A stretch of 16,217 bases of DNA. Source: Candidatus Nitrosopumilus sp. Lineage in GTDB: Archaea > Thermoproteota > Nitrososphaeria > Nitrososphaerales > Nitrosopumilaceae. Positions 1 through 6,661 of the stretch are shown here, piece after piece. The DNA lies in contig JAOUAY010000013.1 of assembly GCA_029860565.1 (NCBI GenBank), positions 1-16,217 of the forward strand, read 5' to 3'. The translations under genes were made by a program, and so were the position numbers. Position 1 is the stretch's first letter. Each line of letters starts with the position of its first letter. The notes under the pieces were generated by a model. The model saw only the letters and a program-made list of their open reading frames with translations. It was not told where the DNA came from and ran no database searches.

Positions 1-66
1 GCGGGATTTGAACCCGCGGCCTTCAGCTTGGGAAGCTGACGTCATACCAGACTAAACTAACTCCGC
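1..66 (-). tRNA. tRNA-Gly (anticodon CCC), 3' end cut by window edge
   Basis: On the - strand the sequence folds as a tRNA: 5' acceptor strand GCGGAGT (66-60), U8-A9, a D arm containing the GG pair, anticodon stem TCAGC/GCTGA, loop TTCCCAA with anticodon CCC (+ strand 30-32 is ggg), a five-base variable region, and T arm GCGGG-TTCAAAT-CCCGC ending at base 1. CCC reads GGG, so it is a glycine tRNA. No intron is visible. The 3' acceptor strand (expected ACTCCGC) and discriminator base lie outside the window. A TATA-like box 25-30 bp upstream is shared with the divergent zinc-ribbon gene. Confidence 0.93.
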
Positions 67-90
67 CTAGAATGAATTCATTAACTATGA

Positions 91-98
91 TTAAATAT
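91..98. promoter_or_regulatory. TATA-like box between the divergent tRNA-Gly and zinc-ribbon gene
   Basis: TTAAATAT is centred about 28 bp from the 5' end of the tRNA on the left and about 25 bp from the ATG at 119 on the right. That is the expected archaeal TBP distance in both directions. Its reverse complement is also TATA-like, so one element could serve both. This is inferred from spacing and composition only. Confidence 0.4.
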
Positions 99-118
99 CT
101 TAATTAACAAATTCTAGT

Positions 119-292
119 ATGGATGCAAGATGTCCCGAATGTGAAAAAGTTGCAAAATTAGATGATGATATTACTAATGTAAAATGTCCTCATTGTAACT
201 TTGAAGCAGATTATGAAACTTATCTTGAAATTATGAAAGATCAAGCAATCAATATGTCATCTGATTATATTCCAGATAGACCTGGAATTTAA
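119..292 (+). CDS. Small zinc-ribbon protein, 57 aa, function unknown
   Basis: A 57-residue ORF with ATG start and TAA stop. It carries two Cys-x2-Cys knuckles, CPEC (residues 5-8) and CPHC (23-26), separated by an acidic stretch (DDD), followed by an acidic and aromatic helix-like tail. The spacing fits a minimal zinc ribbon, as found in many archaeal mini-proteins that bind nucleic acid or act as protein partners. I do not recognise a specific family and assign no function. Support for it being real: a TATA-like box about 25 bp upstream (leaderless), coding-like codon use, and a stop codon that directly abuts the stop of the convergent mini-gene. There are no membrane segments or signal peptide. 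Confidence 0.72.
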   Translation: MDARCPECEKVAKLDDDITNVKCPHCNFEADYETYLEIMKDQAINMSSDYIPDRPGI

Positions 293-415
293 TTACCAAT
301 AATTTCCTTTATCTGAACAATCTAAATGAGCTCCACAATTAGGACAAAACATATGGCATGCTTGCATATCTACCATCTTACTATCACATCTTGGACATCT
401 GATCTCATCTACCAT
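293..415 (-). CDS. Small zinc-ribbon protein, 40 aa, function unknown
   Basis: The ATG at 415-413 opens a 40-residue protein containing CPRC (residues 7-10) and CPNC (25-28), with additional Cys20, Cys33, His21 and His30 that could complete or supplement zinc coordination. The CPNCGAHLDCSD end resembles very short archaeal zinc-ribbon proteins, but I cannot name a family. It is convergent with the 57-aa zinc-ribbon gene with no base between the two stop codons (TAA 290-292, TTA 293-295). A TATA-like box lies about 26 bp upstream, between it and the S6e gene. The cysteine pattern makes chance unlikely; the role is unknown. Confidence 0.68.
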   Translation of the reverse strand: MVDEIRCPRCDSKMVDMQACHMFCPNCGAHLDCSDKGNYW

Positions 416-436
416 GACTATCTTTGTTAATCTCGA

Positions 437-445
437 TTTAAAAAT
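437..445. promoter_or_regulatory. TATA-like box between the 40-aa zinc-ribbon gene and the S6e gene
   Basis: TTTAAAAAT is centred about 26 bp upstream of the - strand ATG at 415, which fits a leaderless transcript for that mini-gene. For S6e (start 490) it would give a leader of roughly 20 nt. A second A/T box, TTAATTA at 458-464, lies about 29 bp before the S6e start and could be its real TATA element. Confidence 0.35.
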
Positions 446-489
446 AATGTCCAAAGGTTAATTAGTCGTTCAACTTTTTTTTGAAATAA

Positions 490-879
490 TTGGCAAATCT
501 TAAACTTACAATCTCTGACATTAAAGGAAAGTCTATTTCAAAGGAACTCAAAGATAACGATGTTAATCCTTTGTTAGGATTACAGATAGGAAGTGAAGCT
601 GATGCATCAGTTGTTGGATTAACTGGAAAATTAAAACTCACTGGAGGAAGTGACAAGTCTGGTGTTCCTATGAGAACTGATGTTCATGGCGCTGCAAGAA
701 AAAGAGTTTTACTAGTTAAAGGAGTTGGTTTGCAAGATGTAGAATATGGACAAAGAAAAAGAAAACTAATGCGTGGAAATATAGTATCAGAAGAGATCTA
801 TCAACTAAATTGTAAATTTGATGGTGAATTACCAGTTGAAGCTCCTACAGAAGAAAAAACTGAAGATAAAAAAGAATAG
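490..879 (+). CDS. rps6e: 30S ribosomal protein S6e
   Basis: This is ribosomal protein S6e of the small subunit, a family found in archaea and eukaryotes. The 129-aa length is normal for archaea. Family landmarks visible are GGSDKSGVPMR (residues 52-62), GAARKR (67-72) and the basic GQRKRKLMRGN (87-97); the C-terminus is an acidic/lysine tail (EEKTEDKKE). The start codon is TTG: an in-frame TAA lies directly before it (487-489), so no upstream start is possible, and the next residues (ANLKLTISD) match the expected N-terminus. No Shine-Dalgarno sequence is seen; a TATA-like box suggests a leaderless or short-leader transcript. It is followed 31 bp later by aIF2-gamma, an S6e/aIF2-gamma pairing I recall from other archaea. 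Confidence 0.96.
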   Translation: MANLKLTISDIKGKSISKELKDNDVNPLLGLQIGSEADASVVGLTGKLKLTGGSDKSGVPMRTDVHGAARKRVLLVKGVGLQDVEYGQRKRKLMRGNIVSEEIYQLNCKFDGELPVEAPTEEKTEDKKE

Positions 880-910
880 CTTAACATATACCGATTCTAT
901 ATTTTGACTC

Positions 911-2173
911 ATGCATTGGAGAGAAACTCTTCCTGATTGGTACATTAAAAAATATGGTTATCAACCATGTGTAAACATTGGTACAGCCGGTCACGTAGAT
1001 CATGGAAAAACTACTCTGATTCAAGCTTTAACTGGTTCATGGACAAGTGTACATAGTCAAGAATTAAAACGTGGAATTACAATACGCGTCGGCTATTCTG
1101 ATGCAGCTTTTTACAAATGTAAAAGTTGTGAAGAACCTTTAGGATATTCTACAACTCCAAAATGTAATAATTGTGGAAAAGAGAGTGAATTATCTAGAGT
1201 TGTAAGTTTTGTAGACAGTCCGGGACACGAAAGTCTAATGGCAAACATGCTTTCGGGCTCTGCACTAATGGATGGTGCATTACTATTAGCTGCAGCAAAT
1301 GAAACAGTTCCTAAACCACAAACTAAGGAACATCTACTGGCTCTTCAAACTCTTGGAATTCAACAAATAGTTATAGTTCAAAATAAAGTCGACTTACTTT
1401 CTTATGAGGAAGCTCTTGCAAACTATCAGGAAATTACAAAATTTGTTAAAGGGACTCATGCTGCAAAAGCTCCAATAATTCCAATTTCTGCACAATCTGG
1501 ATTAAATATTGATGCATTGATTGGTGCTATAGAGTCAACAATCAAAACACCTGAAAGAGATGAAAAAGCAGATACGGTCATGCATGTTTTACGTTCTTTT
1601 GATGTAAACAAACCTGGTATAAAATTAAAAGATATCAAAGGAGGTGTAATTGGTGGAAGTCTTACTCAAGGAATTTTCAATATTGGAGATGAAATTGAGA
1701 TTAAGCCTGGTATATTGAATGAGAAGAAAAAGACATACGAACCACTGCTTACCGAAATTACTTCATTGGGAACTGCCGCAGGAATTGTTGATTCAGTAAA
1801 ACCTGGTGGTTTGGTTGCTATTGGAACAAAATTAGATCCCTCTATGACTAGAAGTGATTCATTTATTGGTTCAGTTATTGGTAAACCTGGTACACTTCCT
1901 GAAAATACTATTCTGTTAAAATTAGAAGTAAACTTGTTTGATTCTGCAGTAGGTGCAACTGAAGATATTAAAGTACAGCCAATTCAATCTGGAGAACTAC
2001 TTCGACTAAATATTGGAACTGCTCCTATATTAGGTAAAGTCACTAAAATAAAATCCAAAAATATTGAAATTGAATTAAGAAGACCTGCATGCATCTTTGA
2101 AGGTGGTAATGTTGCAATTAGTAGAAGAATTGCTGAAAGATGGAGACTTATTGGTGCGGGAATAGTTGGTTGA
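911..2173 (+). CDS. eif2g: Translation initiation factor aIF2 subunit gamma
   Basis: This is the GTPase subunit of archaeal initiation factor 2, which binds Met-tRNAi and delivers it to the 30S subunit. The 420 residues match the family length. GTPase motifs are all present: G1 GHVDHGKT (27-34), switch-region RGITI (54-58), G3 DSPGH (102-106), G4 NKVD (158-161) and G5 SAQ (193-195). A zinc knuckle characteristic of a/eIF2-gamma, with Cys70, Cys73, Cys85 and Cys88, is inserted in the G domain. C-terminal beta-barrel domains II and III follow (from about 220), ending in the RPACIFEGG.VAISRR segment. It lies between S6e and a PIN-domain gene on the same strand; its last 8 bases overlap the PIN gene, suggesting co-translation. 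Confidence 0.97.
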   Translation: MHWRETLPDWYIKKYGYQPCVNIGTAGHVDHGKTTLIQALTGSWTSVHSQELKRGITIRVGYSDAAFYKCKSCEEPLGYSTTPKCNNCGKESELSRVVSFVDSPGHESLMANMLSGSALMDGALLLAAANETVPKPQTKEHLLALQTLGIQQIVIVQNKVDLLSYEEALANYQEITKFVKGTHAAKAPIIPISAQSGLNIDALIGAIESTIKTPERDEKADTVMHVLRSFDVNKPGIKLKDIKGGVIGGSLTQGIFNIGDEIEIKPGILNEKKKTYEPLLTEITSLGTAAGIVDSVKPGGLVAIGTKLDPSMTRSDSFIGSVIGKPGTLPENTILLKLEVNLFDSAVGATEDIKVQPIQSGELLRLNIGTAPILGKVTKIKSKNIEIELRRPACIFEGGNVAISRRIAERWRLIGAGIVG

Positions 2174-2534
2174 AGTAATCTGTGACACAAATTTTCTCAT
2201 TCATCTAGCAACAAGAAGAATTAAAAATATAGATAATCTAGATGTTGAAATAGGTAAAGTCACTTTTGTTGTACCTCAGGTTGTAAAAAATGAATTATCT
2301 GAACTAGCAAAAAAACCAGAAAAAAAACAAGATATTCATTCAACTCAAAATTACATAAAATCTTTTAAAACAATTCCCATACTTGGCTCATTTGCTGATA
2401 AAGAATTACTTGATTATGTTTCAAAAAATAGAGTTATTATTGCTACAATGGATAAAGAATTAAAAAAACAGATCAAAAACAATGGAAGCTCAGTAATGTC
2501 TTTTTTAAATGATAGAATAATTCTAGAATCTTAG
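2166..2534 (+). CDS. PIN-domain ribonuclease-like protein (Fcf1/Utp24-type)
   Basis: A 122-aa PIN-domain protein of the group archaea encode next to aIF2-gamma, related to the eukaryotic small-subunit rRNA processing nuclease Fcf1/Utp24. The acidic residues expected for a metal-dependent nuclease are visible: Asp7 in VICDTNFLIH, Glu43 in KNELSELA, Asp78 in FADKEL and Asp96 in ATMDKELK. The start is TTG at 2166-2168, forced because the preceding in-frame codon (2163-2165) is TAG. It overlaps the aIF2-gamma 3' end by 8 bases, so it is probably translated by coupling. No antitoxin partner is adjacent, which argues against a VapC toxin and for a housekeeping RNA-processing role. The family link to rRNA maturation is inference. 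Confidence 0.88.
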   Translation: MVEVICDTNFLIHLATRRIKNIDNLDVEIGKVTFVVPQVVKNELSELAKKPEKKQDIHSTQNYIKSFKTIPILGSFADKELLDYVSKNRVIIATMDKELKKQIKNNGSSVMSFLNDRIILES

Positions 2535-2543
2535 AAATATTTA
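2535..2543 (+). promoter_or_regulatory. TATA-like box of the PEBP gene
   Basis: AAATATTTA is centred about 30 bp before the ATG at 2569, directly after the PIN gene stop. The spacing predicts a leaderless transcript for the PEBP-family gene, separate from the S6e/aIF2-gamma unit. Confidence 0.4.
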
Positions 2544-2568
2544 ATTTTGAGCCTTATTACATATTGAT

Positions 2569-3024
2569 ATGGAAAATTTTACTTTATCCAGTGAAGAATT
2601 TGAAAATAAAGATGTTATTCCAAAAAAATATGGTTATAAAAATGGAAATAATAGTCCGCCTCTAAAAATTAGTGGTGTACCTGAAAATACAATTTCTCTC
2701 GCTTTGATAATGGATGATCCTGATGCTATGGGTGCAGTTGGAAAAATTTGGGTGCATTGGATTTTGTGGAACATTAATCCTAAAATCAATCAATTTGACG
2801 AAAATTCTATTCCATCAAATTGTATTGAAGGAGAAACTGATTTTGGTGAAATTGGTTATGGTGGACCTGCCCCTCCAGATAAAGAACATACGTATATTTT
2901 CAAACTATATGCATTAGATCAAAAATTGAATATTGCTAAAGGTTCTACTAAAATGCAATTAGAAGAATCTATGAAAAATCATATAATTGCAGAAACTAAA
3001 CTTGAAGGTAGGTATTCTCCTTAA
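2569..3024 (+). CDS. YbhB/YbcL-family (PEBP-like) protein
   Basis: A 151-aa member of the phosphatidylethanolamine-binding protein family, bacterial/archaeal YbhB/YbcL branch. Signature motifs lie around the anion-binding pocket: DDPDA (residues 49-53), WVHW (61-64), GYGGPAPP (96-103), His107 and the YALD strand (114-117). There is no signal peptide or membrane segment, so it is likely cytosolic. Family members are linked to ligand or kinase binding in eukaryotes, but prokaryotic function is mostly undefined; a small-molecule or phosphate-binding role is only inferred. It has its own upstream TATA-like box and converges on the nop10/aIF2-alpha unit, with 34 bp between the stops. Confidence 0.93.
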   Translation: MENFTLSSEEFENKDVIPKKYGYKNGNNSPPLKISGVPENTISLALIMDDPDAMGAVGKIWVHWILWNINPKINQFDENSIPSNCIEGETDFGEIGYGGPAPPDKEHTYIFKLYALDQKLNIAKGSTKMQLEESMKNHIIAETKLEGRYSP

Positions 3025-3058
3025 GTAAACAAAAACTATAAGTCGCTATCTTGATTTT

Positions 3059-3214
3059 CTAAGAATATCTTGCAGCTAATCTATATCTCATGTATTTATC
3101 ATCTGGTGAAAATTTGGCAGGATGTACAGAAATAGTTTCTTCATTACACTTTGGACATTTTTCTTTTAACGTATAGTGATTACACTTTGAACATTTTCGT
3201 AATAAAAATCTCAT
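3059..3214 (-). CDS. nop10: H/ACA RNP protein Nop10
   Basis: Nop10 is a small core protein of H/ACA ribonucleoproteins that guide rRNA pseudouridylation, where it contacts the pseudouridine synthase Cbf5. The 51 residues fit the family. It has an N-terminal zinc ribbon with Cys8, Cys11, Cys20 and Cys23 (CSKC...CPKC), followed by the conserved linker HPAKFSPDDKY (31-41) and a basic C-terminal helix (RYRLAARYS). I chose the ATG at 3214-3212, where the conserved MRFLLRKC begins. The frame is open further upstream, but that extension lies wholly within the aIF2-alpha gene. The start is one base after the aIF2-alpha stop, so the two genes are a tight operon, a pairing known in archaea. Confidence 0.95.
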   Translation of the reverse strand: MRFLLRKCSKCNHYTLKEKCPKCNEETISVHPAKFSPDDKYMRYRLAARYS

Positions 3215-3215
3215 T

Positions 3216-4013
3216 TTAATTATCTCTAGTTTTCTTTGATTCTTCTCTAGTAAATTTGAATGAGCCCTTCTTCTTCTGAATGTTAGTTTCAATTTCTTCA
3301 ATAATTGGTTTTAATAATTTCTCAGCAGATTTAAAATCCTCTGAAATAATTGACAGTCTATATTTTGGTGCTCCCAAATAAGTAATATCAATAGTATCAT
3401 CTTTTTTTATTACATCTAACAATGCTTTTTTAATTATTTCAACACCATCTGACTTGTTATTTGTGATTTCCATGATCCCTCTAATTTCAACAGAAGGGAG
3501 TTTAATTTTTGAACAAATTTCTTCAATTACACTTGAAGTTTTTTTTGCAAGTTTCAATTCTTTTACAGAATCTATTCCATTTCTTCCAATCGATATGAAT
3601 GCATCATAAACTGAATCAAATTTTGAATAAATACTATCTTCTAGTTTTTCAATTTCATCATCTGATAATTTTGCTTTATCTTGAACATTTTTTAATATGG
3701 TCTTACCTTTTTCAAATTTCTTAACTTCTTTTAGCTTCTGCTTTTTTTGATCTTTTGAGACTTGTTTTAATGATAAATCAATATCCCCTCGTTGAGAATT
3801 TACTTTTTTTACTAGCAGAACTTTTTTCTCTCCGTCTCTAACAAATCTATTCACTGATCTAATCCAACCAGGAGCAATTTCTGAAATGTGTAAAAATCCC
3901 TGAATATCATCATATTCATCTAATGTTACATATGCCCCATGATCCATCACTTTGGTAACAGTTGCAAGAACAATCTCACCTTGTTCAGGCATTTCTTGAA
4001 TTTCAGTAGACAT
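3216..4013 (-). CDS. eif2a: Translation initiation factor aIF2 subunit alpha
   Basis: Alpha subunit of archaeal initiation factor 2, which strengthens Met-tRNAi binding by the gamma subunit. The 265 residues show the three-part family layout: an N-terminal S1/OB domain (about 10-84, with GEIVLATVTKVMDHGAYV and GFLHISEIAPGWIRS), a lysine-rich helical middle, and a C-terminal alpha-beta domain (about 175-260). At the position corresponding by eye to the eukaryotic regulatory Ser51 there is alanine (SEIA-PGWIRS, Ala47), so eukaryote-type kinase control is not expected. It is first in the operon with nop10. A TATA-like box TAAATTAAT (4037-4045) about 27 bp upstream implies a leaderless message. 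The tail is unusually lysine-rich (ESKKTRDN). Confidence 0.95.
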   Translation of the reverse strand: MSTEIQEMPEQGEIVLATVTKVMDHGAYVTLDEYDDIQGFLHISEIAPGWIRSVNRFVRDGEKKVLLVKKVNSQRGDIDLSLKQVSKDQKKQKLKEVKKFEKGKTILKNVQDKAKLSDDEIEKLEDSIYSKFDSVYDAFISIGRNGIDSVKELKLAKKTSSVIEEICSKIKLPSVEIRGIMEITNNKSDGVEIIKKALLDVIKKDDTIDITYLGAPKYRLSIISEDFKSAEKLLKPIIEEIETNIQKKKGSFKFTREESKKTRDN

Positions 4014-4036
4014 TTCTTCTAAAACTTCTCTATGCG

Positions 4037-4045
4037 TAAATTAAT
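4037..4045 (-). promoter_or_regulatory. TATA-like box of the aIF2-alpha/nop10 unit
   Basis: The A/T-rich element (ATTAATTTA read on the - strand) is centred about 28 bp upstream of the aIF2-alpha ATG (4013-4011). It sits in the 40-bp gap after the adenosyltransferase stop, so the aIF2-alpha unit can be transcribed separately. Confidence 0.4.
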
Positions 4046-4053
4046 GTTGCTGG

Positions 4054-4587
4054 TTAGAAATCAATCCCTTTTTTAGCTTTAATTCCTTTTTGAAACGGAT
4101 GTTTTATTTCTCTCATTTCTGTAACTAGATCAGCTATCTCAATGATTTCATCTTTGGCATAATTTCCTGTTAACACTAAATCTACCTCTTTTGGTTTAGA
4201 TTTTACTAGATCTAGAACATCATCTATCGAAATTAAATTTAGATTCACTGCATAGTTTATCTCATCCAAAATTACAATATCATATTTTCTTGACTGAATT
4301 TTTTCATTACTAACTCTAATTGCTTCTTTAGCAATTCTTTGATGATCTTCTTTTGAACTTTTGTCATCAATAATTCCTACAAATCCTTTGCCTACAGCCA
4401 CCATTTCAAATTCTGGTTCAAGTCTTTTAGATGAATTCATTTCTCCATAATGCCATGAACCTTTGATGAATTGAATCATACAAGTTTTCTTTTCATATCC
4501 AGTTGCACGTAATGCAATTCCTAATGCTGCAGTTGTTTTTCCTTTGCCTTTTCCAGTATAAACAATCGTCAATCCATCTTTTTCCAT
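4054..4587 (-). CDS. cobO: Corrinoid adenosyltransferase (ATP:cob(I)alamin, CobA/CobO/BtuR type)
   Basis: This enzyme transfers the 5'-deoxyadenosyl group of ATP to the cobalt of cob(I)alamin or cob(I)yrinate diamide, forming the coenzyme B12 Co-C bond. The 177 residues match the CobA/CobO/BtuR family rather than PduO or EutT. Visible are the P-loop TGKGKGKTTAALG (11-23), GSWHYGEM (43-50), an ILDEINYA Walker-B-like segment (106-113), VLTGN (138-142), and the signature tail HPFQKGIKAKKGIDF (163-177). It is cytosolic. It is divergent from cbiA, whose product makes a corrinoid substrate that such enzymes adenosylate, across an 88-bp intergenic region containing TATA-like sequences for both directions. 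Confidence 0.95.
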   Translation of the reverse strand: MEKDGLTIVYTGKGKGKTTAALGIALRATGYEKKTCMIQFIKGSWHYGEMNSSKRLEPEFEMVAVGKGFVGIIDDKSSKEDHQRIAKEAIRVSNEKIQSRKYDIVILDEINYAVNLNLISIDDVLDLVKSKPKEVDLVLTGNYAKDEIIEIADLVTEMREIKHPFQKGIKAKKGIDF

Positions 4588-4644
4588 AAATTATACTTTG
4601 ATGAATCTCACTAAAAACATTGAGGATTTTATAAAATCTATCAG

Positions 4645-4652
4645 TTTAAATA
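4645..4652 (+). promoter_or_regulatory. TATA-like box of cbiA
   Basis: TTTAAATA lies about 27 bp before the TTG start of cbiA at 4676, predicting a leaderless or near-leaderless transcript. A second symmetric element, TTTTATAAAAT at 4626-4636, is positioned to serve the divergent adenosyltransferase with a leader of roughly 15-20 nt. No cobalamin riboswitch-like structure is apparent in this 88-bp region. Confidence 0.38.
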
Positions 4653-4675
4653 AAAAATCATTCTAGTCATGCAAA

Positions 4676-6031
4676 TTGAAAATTCCTAGAATTGTTATCG
4701 CAGGTGCTACTAGTGGAGTGGGTAAAACATCAATTACATGTTCAATCATTCATTCTTTACAAAAACATGGGTTTTCTGTTCAACCATTTAAGGTTGGACC
4801 TGATTATATTGATCCAAGTTATCTATCAAGTATTTCAAAACATGAAACATACAACTTGGATGTTTGGTTGATGGGTAAGAATCAACTTTTGAATAGTTTC
4901 ATTTCAAATTCAAAATCAAATGTATCTGTTATAGAAGGTGTCATGGGATACTATGATGGCTTTGGTGGTGATTCAAACTATGCTAGTACTCATCATGTAG
5001 CCTCACTAACCAAATCTCCAGTACTGTTAGTTTTAGATGCAAGCAAAACTTCTCGATCTATTGCTGCAACTGCCCTTGGATTTGTAAAATTTCATAGTAA
5101 TTCTTGTATTGTTGGAATTATTCTAAACAAAATAGGCAGTAAAAAGCATGAAATATTATGTAGAACTGCTCTAGAAAAAACAAAAATCCCAATTGTTGGT
5201 GTAATTCCCAAAAATCTTTCACTTAACATGCCATCTAGACATCTTGGATTAATTTCTACTCTAGAAAGTGAAACTCTCAAAACTCAAATTGAAAAAGTTG
5301 CAAAAATTATTTCAAAATTTCTTGATATTAATAAAATAATTAAAATTATAAAAAACTCCACTCAACTTACAAAAAAATCAAAACCCTTACACAAGAAAAC
5401 AAAAACTACTATTGCGGTTGCACTTGATACTTCATTTAATTTCTATTATCAAGATAATCTTGAAGCATTACGTCGTGAAGGTGCAAATTTAAAATTTTTT
5501 AGTCCTGTAAAAGACAAAAAAATTCCAAAATGTGATGGGCTTTACATTGGTGGTGGATTTCCAGAAATTTTAGGAAACTCTCTTGAAAAAAATCAAATTA
5601 TGAAAAAATTAATTAAAAAACTGTCTGAAGATAATCTCCCAATTTATGCTGAATGTGGGGGATTGATGTATCTAACAAAATCTATTTCATCACAAAATAA
5701 AAAATATAAAATGATTGGCATATTTGATGCTGAAACTAAAATGACCAAGAAAATGAGACTCAATTATACAAAAGGGAAAATAATTACAAAAAATCCGATC
5801 TCTAAAAAACTACATAATTTTCAAGGTCATGAATTTCATTATTCACAGTTAGATTCAGTTTCATCTGATTCAAAATTTGCTTATGCCTTAGAAATTGGTG
5901 AAGGAATTAAAAAGCAACAAGATGGGTTAATTCAAGATAATACGTTGGCATCTTATGGACACCTATATTTTGACAGCTCGAATTATGCCCAAATCTTTGT
6001 TAAAAATTGTTTAAAATATTCAAAAAGATGA
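4676..6031 (+). CDS. cbiA: Cobyrinate a,c-diamide synthase (CbiA/CobB family)
   Basis: ATP- and glutamine-dependent amidation of the a and c side chains of cobyrinic acid (or cobalt-containing equivalents). The 451-aa protein has the two expected halves. The synthetase domain has the P-loop AGATSGVGKTS (9-19), KVGPDYIDP (39-47) and EGVMGYYDG (87-95). The glutamine amidotransferase domain has IGGGFPE (291-297), the nucleophile Cys327 in ECGGL, and the catalytic-type His429 in SYGHLYF. A lysine-rich linker lies around 220-245. The start is TTG at 4676: the upstream in-frame TAG (4664-4666) leaves no other candidate, and the P-loop begins at residue 9. The 3' end overlaps the convergent cbiC gene by 12 bases. 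Confidence 0.95.
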   Translation: MKIPRIVIAGATSGVGKTSITCSIIHSLQKHGFSVQPFKVGPDYIDPSYLSSISKHETYNLDVWLMGKNQLLNSFISNSKSNVSVIEGVMGYYDGFGGDSNYASTHHVASLTKSPVLLVLDASKTSRSIAATALGFVKFHSNSCIVGIILNKIGSKKHEILCRTALEKTKIPIVGVIPKNLSLNMPSRHLGLISTLESETLKTQIEKVAKIISKFLDINKIIKIIKNSTQLTKKSKPLHKKTKTTIAVALDTSFNFYYQDNLEALRREGANLKFFSPVKDKKIPKCDGLYIGGGFPEILGNSLEKNQIMKKLIKKLSEDNLPIYAECGGLMYLTKSISSQNKKYKMIGIFDAETKMTKKMRLNYTKGKIITKNPISKKLHNFQGHEFHYSQLDSVSSDSKFAYALEIGEGIKKQQDGLIQDNTLASYGHLYFDSSNYAQIFVKNCLKYSKR

Positions 6032-6661
6032 TTCTGCTCTGATTAATTTGAAAAGTGCATTAATTGTAGCGGACACTGAAGAACTTCCTCCTTTTCTACC
6101 AATATTGGTAATAAATGGAGCTTCTTCCAATTTTGATAATTCTTCTTTTGATTCAGCAGCACAGATGAATCCTACTGGAATTCCAATAATTAGTGCAGGT
6201 TTTGATATACCTTCTTTAACCATCTGAATTACTTCTTGAAGAGCCGTAGGTGCATTTCCTATTGCTACAACTCCTCCATCAATATCTGATGCAGCAACTC
6301 TCATTGATACTTGGGAACGAGTTTTACCTTCTTTTTTTGCCAATTCCATAATTTCTGGTTTTGAAATATTACAAATTATATTATTTCCAAAATCTTTTGG
6401 ATTTTGTTTATTCATTCCTCCAATCACACCATTTACATCAACTACTATACTACAACCATTTTTCAAAGCATTCATACCACTTTGAATTGCATCTTTATGA
6501 AAAATTAACTTGTTTTTATCTGCAAAATCAAAATCTGCCGTTGAATGAATAATCCTTCTTACAATAGGCCATTCTTTTTCACTAAAATCATGAGAACCTA
6601 TCTCGTCTTCAATCATTTGCATACTTGCATCTTCAATTGATTGGCCTTTTTTAGTTTGCAT
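6020..6661 (-). CDS. cbiC: Precorrin-8X / cobalt-precorrin-8 methylmutase
   Basis: CbiC/CobH moves a methyl group from C11 to C12 of the corrin ring, forming (cobalt-)cobyrinic acid; with cobalt inserted early, the substrate is cobalt-precorrin-8. The 213-aa length is typical. Family marks are RRIIHSTADF with the catalytic-type His39, GNAPTAL (135-141), GIPVGFICAAESK (160-172) and GRKGGSSSVSATINAL (188-203). It is the last gene of the cbiD-cbiG-cbiX-cbiC unit: its start overlaps the 3' end of cbiX by 11 bases. A GAGGT Shine-Dalgarno motif (6671-6667) five bases before the ATG supports this start over the internal methionines. Its 3' end overlaps cbiA tail-to-tail by 12 bases. Confidence 0.96.
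   Translation of the reverse strand: MQTKKGQSIEDASMQMIEDEIGSHDFSEKEWPIVRRIIHSTADFDFADKNKLIFHKDAIQSGMNALKNGCSIVVDVNGVIGGMNKQNPKDFGNNIICNISKPEIMELAKKEGKTRSQVSMRVAASDIDGGVVAIGNAPTALQEVIQMVKEGISKPALIIGIPVGFICAAESKEELSKLEEAPFITNIGRKGGSSSVSATINALFKLIRAESSF

Noticed and set aside
2166..2534. The PIN protein as a VapC toxin of a toxin-antitoxin pair.
   Set aside because: There is no small antitoxin gene next to it; it overlaps aIF2-gamma, the conserved position of the Fcf1-like archaeal PIN protein.
3215..3301. An upstream extension of the Nop10 reading frame (29 extra residues).
   Set aside because: It lies wholly inside the aIF2-alpha gene, is absent from the Nop10 family pattern, and the ATG at 3214 begins the conserved MRFLLRKC.
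4590..4625. A TGATGA-like string and nearby GAG resembling box C/D sRNA elements in the 88-bp gap.
   Set aside because: The first box is TTGATGA, not RUGAUGA, no convincing CUGA box pairs with it, and no terminal stem is seen.
4669..4689. Short ATG frame (six codons and a stop) overlapping the cbiA TTG start, a possible uORF.
   Set aside because: The TATA-like box places the transcript start near 4675, downstream of this ATG, and there is no Shine-Dalgarno sequence. It is best explained by chance.
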